In this document: in pieces, positions 9,347-17,596 of the stretch
How positions within the stretch are numbered: the stretch's first letter is position 1
Layout of the letters: the number at the start of each line of letters is the position of its first letter
NCBI RefSeq assembly: GCF_018613575.1
Contig: NZ_JAGGPX010000008.1
Location: 31,661-95,660, forward strand
Length of the DNA stretch: 64,000 nt
Source of the DNA: Planococcus sp. ISL-110
GTDB lineage: Bacteria; Bacillota; Bacilli; Bacillales_A; Planococcaceae
Reading direction: 5' to 3'
Notes under the pieces: generated by a model
The model's database searches: none
Told to the model about the DNA's origin: nothing
The model's input: the letters and a program-made list of their open reading frames with translations, nothing else
Position numbers and translations under genes: made by a program

Positions 9347-9396
9347 ATTCCCGTGCTATTTTAATTGTACTTACAAAAAGCAAAGGGGATAGCAGA

Positions 9397-9963
9397 TTGA
9401 AAAAACTATTGACAGTCTTAAGTTTTGCACTGATTTTATTCCTAGCAACTTCTATGGAAAGCTCGGCCGCATCAAATACATACACAGTAAAAAGCGGGGA
9501 TACACTATACAAGATTTCGAAAACGCAAAAAGTATCAGTCAGCAATTTGAAAATTTGGAACGGCTTGAAGTCCAATACTATTTATCCAAAACAAAAACTT
9601 AAATTGAAAAAAACTGCAGCAAAGACAGTTTCCAAAAAAACCACTCCTTCCCGTTCAACGAGCGGATCGGTAGCTAAAGAATTCACAGTAAGTGCAACTG
9701 CCTACACGGCATACTGCAAAGGGTGCTCAGGGATTACCAGAACAGGGCTTAACCTGAAGAAAAATCCAGGACTTAAAGTCATTGCGGTAGACCCGAAAGT
9801 GATTCCACTGGGAACGAAAGTTCATGTTGAAGGTTATGGCTATGCTGTCGCTGGAGATACAGGCGGCGCCATCAAAGGAAACAAAATCGATGTCTTCATT
9901 CCCACTCAAAGCAAAGCGCTTAAATGGGGACGCAAGAACGTAAAAATAAAAATATTGAAGTAA
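9397..9963 (+). CDS. LysM and 3D domain cell-wall protein (YocH-like)
   Basis: A 188-residue secreted protein. A signal peptide covers residues 1 to about 25 (MKKLLTVLSFALILFLATSMESSAA). A single LysM peptidoglycan-binding motif follows (YTVKSGDTLYKISKTQKVS...IYPKQKLKL, about 29-72), then a Lys/Thr/Ser linker, then a C-terminal 3D domain with the conserved aspartates (VIAVDPKVIPLGTKV, AGDTGGAIKGNKIDVF). 3D domains are lytic-transglycosylase-like muralytic modules, so it probably trims peptidoglycan outside the cell. The start is TTG at 9397 with AAAGGGGA 7 bases upstream. The WalR box just upstream supports control by the cell-wall homeostasis system WalKR. Organisation is that of Bacillus YocH, with one LysM instead of two. 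Confidence 0.88.
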   Translation: MKKLLTVLSFALILFLATSMESSAASNTYTVKSGDTLYKISKTQKVSVSNLKIWNGLKSNTIYPKQKLKLKKTAAKTVSKKTTPSRSTSGSVAKEFTVSATAYTAYCKGCSGITRTGLNLKKNPGLKVIAVDPKVIPLGTKVHVEGYGYAVAGDTGGAIKGNKIDVFIPTQSKALKWGRKNVKIKILK

Positions 9964-9966
9964 GAA

Positions 9967-10001
9967 AAATTCGGCTCATACCAATGAGCCGAATTTTTTT
10001 T
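9967..10001 (+). terminator. intrinsic terminator after LysM-3D gene
   Basis: AAATTCGGCTCAT pairs with ATGAGCCGAATTT across ACCA, followed by TTTTT. Confidence 0.92.
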
Positions 10002-10122
10002 ATGGCATCTACTACGAATAACAGAGGAGAATTTAACGAAGTTTTGCAAGGGAGGATTTTTTCTGCTAAACAGCAATTCGCCGAGGTGCAAAAATGTCGG
10101 AAAAAGGGTAAATTCAAATGAA

Positions 10123-10167
10123 TAGTGTTTTTTAAAGTTTGACGGTATAATATTTGTATAATAAATG
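10123..10167 (+). promoter_or_regulatory. promoter region of the forward carotenoid operon
   Basis: Two TATAAT hexamers (10146-10151 and 10157-10162) and a TTGACG (10139-10144) lie 40-65 bases before the first carotenoid gene. TTGACG with a 17-base spacer leads to a weak TAAATG; the first TATAAT lacks a good -35. The exact start point cannot be chosen from sequence. Confidence 0.4.
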
Positions 10168-10205
10168 TAGAATTATTAGGGCTATTCGAAATGGAGGCAT
10201 CTGTT

Positions 10206-11732
10206 ATGTCGGAGAAGATGATTGTGATAGGAGCCGGGCCTGGCGGCTTAGCTGCGGCTATGTTATTGGCCAGCAAAGGATACCAAGTAGAGGTCTTTGA
10301 GAAACAGCCATGGGTTGGAGGCAGAAACGCAGAACTGCGCCTGGGTGATTTTACTTTTGATGTAGGCCCCACCTTTTTAAGTATGTTGCATTTGGTGGAA
10401 GAGCTGTTTGAAGTGACTGGACGCAAGTTAAAGGATTACATGGACGCAGTTGAGTTAGACCCTATGTATGAACTGATTTTTGAAGATCAGAACCTGATAA
10501 TGACACGCAATAACCAGGAAATGAAGAAACAAATCAATGAAAACTTCAAAGGCGACGGGGACGGATACGAGCGTTTTATGAAGGAAACAGGAAAGAAACT
10601 GGAAGTTTTATCGCCTATCCTGCAAACGAAGATGGATAGCTATTTCAGTATGGTCCAGCCGAAAGTCTTGAAGGCTTTGCCGGAACTCGAAGTGAACAAA
10701 ACTTTGTATGACGTCTTGTCGCGTTATTTTAAGGATGAACGGTTGAAGATGGCTTTTGCATTTCAGTCCAAGTACTTGGGCATGTCACCATGGGAATGTC
10801 CCGGCGCTTTTTCAATCCTATCGTATATGGAACACGCCTACGGCATTTATCATCCAATCGGTGGAGTAAACCAATTGTCCCAGGCGATGGCAAAAGTTGT
10901 GGAAGAGCTGGGCGGCACAATCCATACCAGCACAGGCGTCAAGAAACTGTGGATTGAAAACCGCAAAGTTAAAGGCGTTGACCTGGAAAATGGACAGCGT
11001 GAAGCAGCTGACGAAGTGATCATCAACGGCGACTTTGCCCATGTGATGAATCATTTGGTTGAACCGGGAATCCTGAAAAAATACACACCTGAAAAACTGG
11101 CGAAGAAAAAATATTCCTGTTCAACATTTATGTTGTATCTAGGCCTTGATAAAAAATATGACCTTTCGCACCATACCATTGTGTTTTCAAAAGATTATAA
11201 GAGGAATGTTGAAGAGATGACAAAATCACGCATCCTTTCTGCAGATCCTTCTATTTACGTGCAAAATGCCAGCGTGACCGATCCGACACTGGCACCCGAG
11301 GGAAAATCAGCCCTTTATATTTTAGCCCCTGTCCCGAATAACTTCAGCGACATTGGCTGGGAAAAAGAACAACATGCGTTCCGGGAGCTGGTTCTGGATA
11401 TTATCGAAGAAAAAACAGAGTTCAAGAACCTTCGGGACCATATCGAAGTTGAAAAAATGCTGACGCCGATGGGGTGGCAGGAAGATTACTCGGTTTATCA
11501 GGGCGCAACATTCAATCTTGGCCATCAATTAACTCAAATGATGGTATTTCGTCCGCATAATAAATTTGAGGAGTTAGGAAATTGCTGGTTGGTTGGCGGC
11601 GGCACTCATCCTGGCAGCGGATTGCCGACTATCCTGGAGTCTGCACGCATCACGACCAACGGCATTCTTGAACAGCATGGCAAACAAGGTATTCCGATTC
11701 TGCCGCTTCCTGCATTGGAGGGATTCGCATGA
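10206..11732 (+). CDS. CrtI/CrtN-family carotenoid desaturase (first of three)
   Basis: A 508-residue FAD-dependent phytoene-desaturase-family protein. It begins with the dinucleotide motif VIGAGPGGLAAAMLLASKGYQVEVFEK, then GGRN, FDVGPTFLSM, and the C-terminal family signature GNCWLVGGGTHPGSGLPTILESARI. It will act on a membrane-dissolved carotenoid. Compared with the next gene it looks more like CrtI/CrtD (LKDYMDAVELDPMYELIFED), so it may do the main diapophytoene desaturation or a later desaturation of a hydrated end; sequence alone does not decide. ATG at 10206 has TGGAGG 8 bases upstream; a second ATG 15 bases earlier overlaps that site and is less likely. Its TGA overlaps the next ATG (ATGA at 11729). 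Confidence 0.85.
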   Translation: MSEKMIVIGAGPGGLAAAMLLASKGYQVEVFEKQPWVGGRNAELRLGDFTFDVGPTFLSMLHLVEELFEVTGRKLKDYMDAVELDPMYELIFEDQNLIMTRNNQEMKKQINENFKGDGDGYERFMKETGKKLEVLSPILQTKMDSYFSMVQPKVLKALPELEVNKTLYDVLSRYFKDERLKMAFAFQSKYLGMSPWECPGAFSILSYMEHAYGIYHPIGGVNQLSQAMAKVVEELGGTIHTSTGVKKLWIENRKVKGVDLENGQREAADEVIINGDFAHVMNHLVEPGILKKYTPEKLAKKKYSCSTFMLYLGLDKKYDLSHHTIVFSKDYKRNVEEMTKSRILSADPSIYVQNASVTDPTLAPEGKSALYILAPVPNNFSDIGWEKEQHAFRELVLDIIEEKTEFKNLRDHIEVEKMLTPMGWQEDYSVYQGATFNLGHQLTQMMVFRPHNKFEELGNCWLVGGGTHPGSGLPTILESARITTNGILEQHGKQGIPILPLPALEGFA

Positions 11733-13186
11733 AAATTGCTATGATCGGCGGCGGTGTCGGTGGCATGATGGGGGCATTGTATTTAACGAATATGGGCTTT
11801 GATGTCACTATTTTTGAAAAAGAGGAAAAGCTAGGCGGCCGTTTGACTTTCGTCGAAAGAGATGGCTTTAAAGTGGATCAGGGCCCAACAATCGTTCTAT
11901 TGCCTGAAATGTTTCAGGATTTGCTTCAGCAAGCAGGGATTGCTGCAGAAGATATCGAATTGTTATTATGTGATCCACTTTATTCCATTCGGTTTACGGA
12001 TGGTACCGTGTACACCAAATATCCAGATATCAACCGTCAGCTGGAGGAAATCGAAAATGTCTTTCCGGCGGAAAAAGAAGGGTTTCTTCGTTATATTTCC
12101 GAAGGGCGTGAGCGTTTTGAAATCGGTAAATCATCTTTTTTAGAGCATTCATTTGTCAATAAAGCCGATTTTTTTACAGCTGCAAACATAAAGAAATTAT
12201 TGAAACTAAAGCCCCAACAATCCGTCAAAAAACTTACATCAAACTATTTCCGCGATGAGCGGCTGCAATTAGCTTATTCCCTGCAGTCCCTGTATATCGG
12301 TGGAGATCCTTTCCACGCTCCGGCTATGTATTCGCTCGTCCCTTTCAGTGAACACGAACATGGAGTATATTATTTGAAAGGCGGCTATGGCAGCCTCATA
12401 CCGGTTTTGGAAAAAGCGCTCCGGAAACGCAATAACCTGGCCATCAAAACAAACTGTCCTGTTAAGCGGATTGTGACAGAAGACCAGCAGGCCAAAGGGA
12501 TTGAAACAGCAGAAGGCTTTGAAGCGTTTGATGCGATCGTCTATAATGGCGATTTTCCCGGCATTGAAAAAGTATTGCCTGAGCAGAAGAAAAAAAGCTA
12601 TACAGCCTCTTCGGGATGCGTGTTACTGTATTTTGGATTGAATAAGGTATATGAAGAAGGAAATGTCCATCAATTTTTTATTGGAGACAGCTACCAGGAA
12701 CATATGGATGATGTGTTTGTGAAAAAGCAGAAAACTGAAAACCCGGCAATCTACACCTTCCATCCATCGAAGATAGATGATTCGCTGGCTCCTGAAGGAA
12801 AAGGTGTTCTGTATGTATTGGTTCCAGTCCCTTCGGGAACAGATATCGATTGGGCGAATGATAAAGCCTGGATCGATAGGATCATTGACCGTATGGAAGA
12901 ATTGGCTTTCCCGGATTTCCGGGAAGCAGTTGAGTGGATGGAAGTCCGGACACCAACAGAAGCAGAAGCTTTCGGCCTCTTTAAAGGGGGAAGTTTTGGG
13001 ATTGGTCCAACCTTATTCCAGTCAGGTGTTTTCCGCCCCCAAGTCAAACCATTTAAAACGGATCGCTTGTATGCGGTTGGTGCTTCGGTCCATCCTGGAG
13101 GAGGCATTCCAATCGTCATGCAAGGTGCAAAGCTGCTGGCAGAGCAAATCCAAGGCGATTTTGCAAAGGAAAGGAGCAATGCATGA
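11729..13186 (+). CDS. crtN: 4,4'-diapophytoene desaturase (CrtN-type)
   Basis: A 485-residue FAD-dependent desaturase close in layout to staphylococcal CrtN: MKIAMIGGGVGGMMGALYLTNMGFDVTIFEKEEKLGGR, FKVDQGPTIVLLPEMF, SLQSLYIGGDPFHAPAMYSLVPF, YLKGGYGSLIPVLEKAL and the C-terminal LYAVGASVHPGGGIPIVMQGAK. CrtN converts colourless diapophytoene stepwise into yellow diaponeurosporene or diapolycopene. The assignment over the preceding paralog rests on this overall resemblance. ATGA overlaps join it to the genes on both sides, so the three forward genes form one coupled operon whose last gene supplies the substrate. Confidence 0.8.
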   Translation: MKIAMIGGGVGGMMGALYLTNMGFDVTIFEKEEKLGGRLTFVERDGFKVDQGPTIVLLPEMFQDLLQQAGIAAEDIELLLCDPLYSIRFTDGTVYTKYPDINRQLEEIENVFPAEKEGFLRYISEGRERFEIGKSSFLEHSFVNKADFFTAANIKKLLKLKPQQSVKKLTSNYFRDERLQLAYSLQSLYIGGDPFHAPAMYSLVPFSEHEHGVYYLKGGYGSLIPVLEKALRKRNNLAIKTNCPVKRIVTEDQQAKGIETAEGFEAFDAIVYNGDFPGIEKVLPEQKKKSYTASSGCVLLYFGLNKVYEEGNVHQFFIGDSYQEHMDDVFVKKQKTENPAIYTFHPSKIDDSLAPEGKGVLYVLVPVPSGTDIDWANDKAWIDRIIDRMEELAFPDFREAVEWMEVRTPTEAEAFGLFKGGSFGIGPTLFQSGVFRPQVKPFKTDRLYAVGASVHPGGGIPIVMQGAKLLAEQIQGDFAKERSNA

Positions 13187-14016
13187 TGAATTTAAAAGAT
13201 GCTTATACCTCTTGTGAACAAGTCATCGCTGCGCATTCAAAAAGCTTTTACAAAGCATTTTCCTTGTTGCCGAAGGAAAAACGTAAAGCTGTCTGGGCTG
13301 TTTATACGTTTTGCCGGACAGTGGACGATATTGTCGACGAAGGGCTGAATCCCAAAGAAGAACTTGACCAATTCAAAACCGATTTCAAAAAATTTCTGAC
13401 AGGCACCTACGATACTGAAAATCCGATGTGGGTAGCCTTGGCACATGTATTCGAAAACTACAAAATGGATGTAGAGGCTTTTTCGGGTTTGATTACCGGG
13501 CAGGAAATGGATTTAACTGTTAACCGTTATCGGACGATGGAAGAGCTGCTGAATTACAGCTACCATGTGGCCAGTACGGTTGGCCTGATGTTGCTGCCGA
13601 TCTTGGCGCCAGGCAAAACAGGGATTTTGAAGGAAGGTGCTATTTCGCTCGGTTACGCCATGCAGATCACCAATATTCTTCGAGATATCGGTGAAGATCT
13701 CGAAATGGGACGAATTTATTTGCCGGAAGAAATCATGGGGAAATATGAGTTATGTGAAGAAGAGCTTCGATCTGGAGTAGTCAGCCCACAATTTATTGCA
13801 GTCTGGGAAGAGTTGGCGGGAAAAGCCGAATTCCATTACGAAAAAGCGTTTGAAACCATACAGGACTATCCATTGTCTTCAAGAGTTCCTGTAAAAGGGG
13901 CGGCGCTGGTATACCGTGAAATTCTCGTGACAATCCGCTCGAAGCAATACAACGTCTTCCGAGAAAAGCATTACGTACCAGAAGAATCAAAACAAGCAAT
14001 ACTGGCCTGTTTGTAA
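13183..14016 (+). CDS. crtM: 4,4'-diapophytoene (dehydrosqualene) synthase
   Basis: A 277-residue trans-isoprenyl diphosphate synthase of the squalene/phytoene synthase family. Both Asp-rich motifs that bind the diphosphate-magnesium are present: DDIVD at residues 48-52 and NILRDIGED with Asp168 and Asp172. The pattern CRTVDDIVDE and the neighbourhood of CrtN and CrtP point to CrtM, which condenses two farnesyl diphosphates to diapophytoene, the first committed C30 carotenoid step. The start overlaps the crtN stop as ATGATG; AAAGGAG at 13170-13176 fits either ATG (13183 or 13186). It is the last gene of the forward carotenoid operon and runs into a repeat element. Confidence 0.92.
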   Translation: MMNLKDAYTSCEQVIAAHSKSFYKAFSLLPKEKRKAVWAVYTFCRTVDDIVDEGLNPKEELDQFKTDFKKFLTGTYDTENPMWVALAHVFENYKMDVEAFSGLITGQEMDLTVNRYRTMEELLNYSYHVASTVGLMLLPILAPGKTGILKEGAISLGYAMQITNILRDIGEDLEMGRIYLPEEIMGKYELCEEELRSGVVSPQFIAVWEELAGKAEFHYEKAFETIQDYPLSSRVPVKGAALVYREILVTIRSKQYNVFREKHYVPEESKQAILACL

Positions 14017-14300
14017 AAAGAAAAGCGGAAGCAGGCATGTAGATTCGACGGGCATAAGACGCACTGGCGAAGCGGCGTTTCTTCAGCCGCACAGCACGAA
14101 AAGTGAAAGTGCCTGTTCAGCTCTGACCGGCATAAGGCGGACCAGCAGGGTGGCGTTCTTTGCCGCACAGCTGGGTTGACTTATGACCCGAAGAGCTAGG
14201 CACTTGCAACTGGACACCAGAGTGGCTTATGACCCTAGAATCTGGCGCTGAAGCTAGACAAAAAGAAAAGCGGAAGCGCCCGTGTAGCTCTGACGGGCAT
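14017..14300 (+). repeat. dispersed intergenic repeat, composite copy
   Basis: Begins and ends with AAAAAGAAAAGCGGAAGC. Its outer parts match the inverted copy at 30001-30160 almost base for base (GATTCGACGGGCATAAGACGC...GGCGAAGCGGCGTTT and GAGTGGCTTATGACCCTAGAATCTGGC). The middle (about 14095-14215) is extra and resembles a second diverged unit of the same repeat. Open frames in it on the reverse strand are not credible genes. Confidence 0.75.
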
Positions 14301-14316
14301 ACTCCTATAACTGCAA

Positions 14317-14355
14317 AAGACACCTCCATCATCGTGATGGAGGTGTCTTTTTGGA
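14317..14355. terminator. bidirectional terminator between crtM and crtP
   Basis: A-rich, then AAAAGACACCTCCATCA pairing with TGATGGAGGTGTCTTTT, then T-rich, so it can work both ways. The right arm of the hairpin lies inside the last codons of crtP (residues KKTPPSR). Confidence 0.88.
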
Positions 14356-15822
14356 TTTTGCAATGATTTTATTGGCCACATTCAAGCCGCTTAACACAAC
14401 CATGGGCGACCCGCCGCCCGGGTGGGTGCTGCCGCCGACGAAAAACAGATTGCGAATATCGCGGCTGGCATTGGGTGGACGCAAAAAGGCATCTTTTGGG
14501 CGATTGGATGAAGGCCCGTAAAGAGCGCCGCGGAATGATCCGAACTTGTCGCGGATAAAAGTCGGCGTAAAGATTTTTTCTTCAGCTATATAGCTTCGAA
14601 TATCGACGCCGTAGCTTAACAAAAAGTCATAGATTCTTTCTTTATAGGCCTCTGGCTCAATTTGCAGATGCCCTTCTCTGGTCAATGCGGGTGCATTGAC
14701 CAGGATAAACAAGTTATCGCCATCCGGTGAAACTGAAGGATCTGTGTAGGAAGAATTACTGATGTAAACTGTCGGTTCGTCGCTGTAGACTGAAGCATCA
14801 AATAAATCATTGAACTCCTGACGGTAATCTGACGAGAAAAAGACGTTGTGGTGCTTGAGAATCTCAAGCCGTTCAGTTAAGCCGACGGTGATGACAAAGG
14901 CTGAAATTGATGGTTCAAAAGAAGCCACCTTGGCATTGGTTAAAGATGGCCGTTTGGCTTCTTCAACCAAAGCGGGAAAGGCTGATAAAAGATCTCCATT
15001 TAAAATGACCAGATCGGCAGCAATCCGCGTCCCATCTCCAAGCTCGATGCCCCGGACTTCTCCGTCGTCCGTGATTATTTTTTTGACCTCTGTATGGGTA
15101 TGGAGTTGAGCTCCGGATTTCTTTGCAACGGCAGCAAAGGCTTTCGCGATGCCGGTGTTTCCACCTTTTGTGTAATAGACACCTTCCACCAACTCCAAAT
15201 AAGCAATCATGGAAAAAGTGGCTGGTGCCCGGTAAGGTGAAGAGCCAATGTATGTGGCGTACCGGTCGAATGCCTGAACGAGCAAAGGATTTGTAAAATA
15301 GCGCTGGAAAAAATGATGCATGGATTCTGCCGGCCGTACCTGAAGGAGTGCGAAGCCAAGAGAAGGCGATAGATAATCGCGCCAGGACTGAAACGTCACC
15401 GGGAAAAAATAGCGTTCTGAAAAACGATACAAGCGGCTGATTTCTTTTATGAAGGCCGGGTATTTATCAACAGCAGCGGGATCAAGGGTTTGGAGCTGGT
15501 GAATCATCTGCTCCTGATCACTGCTAAAGTCGAAGGCGCTGCCATCCGGAAAATGATTGCGGGTATGGGCTTGCAAAGAAATAAATTCCACATAATCCTG
15601 TGGGTTTTCACCGGTTTGTGAAATCACTTTATTGAAAATAGACGGCATCGTGATGGTGTTGGGTCCAAAATCAAAACGGTAACTTCCGAGTTCGACAGGC
15701 ATCAGCTTGCCGCCCAGGTGGCTATTTTTTTCAAAGAGCTCTACGTCGAACCCGGCATGGGCGAGTGTTACTGCAGAAGCAAGTCCGCCCAATCCACCGC
15801 CGACTATGATAATTTTTTTCAT
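14329..15822 (-). CDS. crtP: 4,4'-diaponeurosporene oxygenase (CrtP/CrtNb-type)
   Basis: A 497-residue CrtN-family FAD protein whose features match staphylococcal CrtP rather than CrtN: IIIVGGGLGGLASAVTLAHAGFDVELFEKNSHLGGK, FDFGPNTITMPSIF, YIGSSPYRAPATFSMI, KHHNVFFSSDYRQEF, TDPSVSPDG, GALYGPSSN and LFFVGGSTHPGGGSPMVVLSG. CrtP oxidises the terminal methyl group to an aldehyde, later an acid. The start is ATG at 15822 because it overlaps the crtQ stop (ATGA) and has GGAAGG 8 bases upstream; the open frame extends 7 codons further but has no ribosome site. It is the last gene of the reverse operon. The C-terminal coding end is shared with the terminator hairpin. Confidence 0.87.
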   Translation of the reverse strand: MKKIIIVGGGLGGLASAVTLAHAGFDVELFEKNSHLGGKLMPVELGSYRFDFGPNTITMPSIFNKVISQTGENPQDYVEFISLQAHTRNHFPDGSAFDFSSDQEQMIHQLQTLDPAAVDKYPAFIKEISRLYRFSERYFFPVTFQSWRDYLSPSLGFALLQVRPAESMHHFFQRYFTNPLLVQAFDRYATYIGSSPYRAPATFSMIAYLELVEGVYYTKGGNTGIAKAFAAVAKKSGAQLHTHTEVKKIITDDGEVRGIELGDGTRIAADLVILNGDLLSAFPALVEEAKRPSLTNAKVASFEPSISAFVITVGLTERLEILKHHNVFFSSDYRQEFNDLFDASVYSDEPTVYISNSSYTDPSVSPDGDNLFILVNAPALTREGHLQIEPEAYKERIYDFLLSYGVDIRSYIAEEKIFTPTFIRDKFGSFRGALYGPSSNRPKDAFLRPPNASRDIRNLFFVGGSTHPGGGSPMVVLSGLNVANKIIAKSKKTPPSR

Positions 15823-16925
15823 GAATAATGCCTTCCTTTCCATGAATAAGGCTGTTTTTTCAAGGATTTGCGCATCGATTCAACCAATACGGCCAGCATG
15901 GCGGCTGCCTGCAGGGGAATCAGGAACGACAGGTACCAGCGTTGATTGGTCACCATGTCCACGTACCAGCGCTGGGCAACTGTCAACGCGTACGGAAGGA
16001 TCCACCAATAGAACCCGCTGAACAAGCCGTAAAGAGCCAAAAATGGGGGGAGAATATAAAAGATTGAATAGAAAAGGATCAGAACTGCTGCTATTACGGG
16101 TGAGCGGCCAATTCCAGCGTAGCTATTTTTCAAAAACCCTTCCCATACTTCGTTATTGGTGTCATACATCCGGCATTTCACTGACATCGTGATGTTCGCC
16201 AAAACGACCTTGAAGCCATGCCCTTTTACTTCACGGGCGATATGGACATCTTCGACCAGAGAATTATGGACAGCTGCATGTCCTCCGATTTTATGGTAAC
16301 TGTCTCTTTCAAACATCATCCACATGCCGTTGGCTGCTGTAGCCGCTTTAAATTTCGTATAATTGGCCAATGCGAGAGGTAAATGGAATAAAATAACAAA
16401 ATGCAGCATCGGCACAAGAAGCTTACTCAGGAAAGGGGCCACATCAAAAGCCGGAAAGCCCGTGAGCAGCTGAGCACCTTTTCGCTGCATCAACGCCAGC
16501 GACTGTTCAATCGCTTTTGGCCGGAAGCGGACATCTGCATCAACAAACAGTAAGTAATCTCCGGAAGCGGCTTGCTGGAGCTGATGGCAGGCATGCACCT
16601 TCCCGACCCAGCCTTCAGGCAGTTGTTTGCCCTGCAGGATGGTGAAACGTGCATCTTCAGCAATCGTCCGCTCAAGTTCGCCTTGAGTGCCATCTGTCGA
16701 TTGATCGTTTAACATGATGAATTCCACAGGGCCGTAAGAGGAATTTTTTAGGGACTTTATCAGTATTTCCACATGGCGTTCTTCGTTTCTCATTGGAACC
16801 AGAACGGACACCAAAGGCTCAGCCGAAAGCTGAGGCTGCTTGGGCAGGGCCGGAAGAAATAGGCGGTTGATGATGATCCAGGCTAGGAAGAACAGATGGA
16901 TTCCGATGTAGAAGGCCATAATCAT
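15819..16925 (-). CDS. crtQ: family 2 glycosyltransferase (CrtQ-like)
   Basis: A 368-residue membrane glycosyltransferase. An N-terminal helix (FYIGIHLFFLAWIIINRLFL) precedes a GT2 domain with VSVLVPMRNEE, LNDQSTDGT, GWVGKVHACHQ, the DxD-type FVDADVRF and the late SLVEDVHIAREV. Three or more hydrophobic segments lie in the C-terminal third. This matches carotenoid glycosyltransferases such as staphylococcal CrtQ and the CruC-like group, so it likely puts a sugar on a carotenoid carboxyl or hydroxyl group at the membrane. Both ends form ATGA overlaps with its neighbours. AAAGGAG precedes the ATG; a second ATG two codons in is equally usable. The exact acceptor position is not readable from sequence. 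Confidence 0.83.
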   Translation of the reverse strand: MIMAFYIGIHLFFLAWIIINRLFLPALPKQPQLSAEPLVSVLVPMRNEERHVEILIKSLKNSSYGPVEFIMLNDQSTDGTQGELERTIAEDARFTILQGKQLPEGWVGKVHACHQLQQAASGDYLLFVDADVRFRPKAIEQSLALMQRKGAQLLTGFPAFDVAPFLSKLLVPMLHFVILFHLPLALANYTKFKAATAANGMWMMFERDSYHKIGGHAAVHNSLVEDVHIAREVKGHGFKVVLANITMSVKCRMYDTNNEVWEGFLKNSYAGIGRSPVIAAVLILFYSIFYILPPFLALYGLFSGFYWWILPYALTVAQRWYVDMVTNQRWYLSFLIPLQAAAMLAVLVESMRKSLKKQPYSWKGRHYS

Positions 16926-17596
16926 TTTCTCCTTTTTCCGAGTGGCTGAAATGCTTCACTGTTTTCGCTGATAACTGTGTTTCTCAAAGAATCGAGTTGG
17001 TCTGTACAAAGCTGCTGAAGATAGAGTGTTTTTTCTTTGCGCGACAGATGTCCCAGAGTATCAGTCGAAATCATCGGGTGCTGGCGAATCCAAATTTCGG
17101 GTTTTTGCCGGTGCCCGAATGAGTAATAAAAGCTGAGCGGTACAATTGGAACTTCCGGGCAATGCTCCATCAAGTAAGCGATGCCTGTTTGAAAAGCGAG
17201 AGGCCTTGTTTCTAAATGAAACTCATCTCCCTGAGGGAAAAGGACGACCGATTTTCCCTGCTTCAACAAGGCTTCGGCGTATTGAAGTGACGTCAGGATT
17301 TCTTTCGGTTTTTTGCGGTTGATGGAAAATGCCCCAAGATAACGGAAGTAAGGATGCTTTCTTAGCCCTTCTTCATGCATCATCATGTGGATATCATGGT
17401 GCCAAATTGTGCGGTTCAGATAGAAGAACAACAGGCCATCCCACCAGGAACTGTGGTTGGCAATAAACAATACCGGCTTTTCCGGAATGGCTTCTGCTCC
17501 TTGTCCAAGCATACGGGAAAAGGACGAACGGATGAGTGGCGTCAAATACATATTAAAGCCTGTTTCAAACAAAGCTGATTTCTTTGCATGGATCAT
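16922..17596 (-). CDS. PlsC-type (LPLAT) acyltransferase in the carotenoid operon
   Basis: A 224-residue lysophosphatidate-acyltransferase-fold protein. The catalytic HX4D box is NHSSWWD, followed by FSINRKKPKE and LFPQGDEF. In this operon it most likely puts a fatty acyl chain on the carotenoid-bound sugar. Staphylococcal CrtO, which does this for staphyloxanthin, is a different small membrane protein, so this would be a non-homologous replacement. The ATG at 17596 overlaps the cruF stop (ATGA), which decides the start; the frame stays open upstream inside cruF but that stretch (MAGCLIDCLIDC...) is a shadow of the cruF end. No signal peptide; probably peripheral on the inner membrane face. 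Confidence 0.8.
   Translation of the reverse strand: MIHAKKSALFETGFNMYLTPLIRSSFSRMLGQGAEAIPEKPVLFIANHSSWWDGLLFFYLNRTIWHHDIHMMMHEEGLRKHPYFRYLGAFSINRKKPKEILTSLQYAEALLKQGKSVVLFPQGDEFHLETRPLAFQTGIAYLMEHCPEVPIVPLSFYYSFGHRQKPEIWIRQHPMISTDTLGHLSRKEKTLYLQQLCTDQLDSLRNTVISENSEAFQPLGKRRK

Noticed and set aside
9924-10121. Forward open frame after the LysM-3D gene
   Set aside because: Overlaps a terminator hairpin and has no ribosome site; residues look random.
12751-13179. Reverse open frame of 142 codons inside crtN
   Set aside because: Antisense shadow of a conserved gene; Pro/Ser-rich translation without a family.
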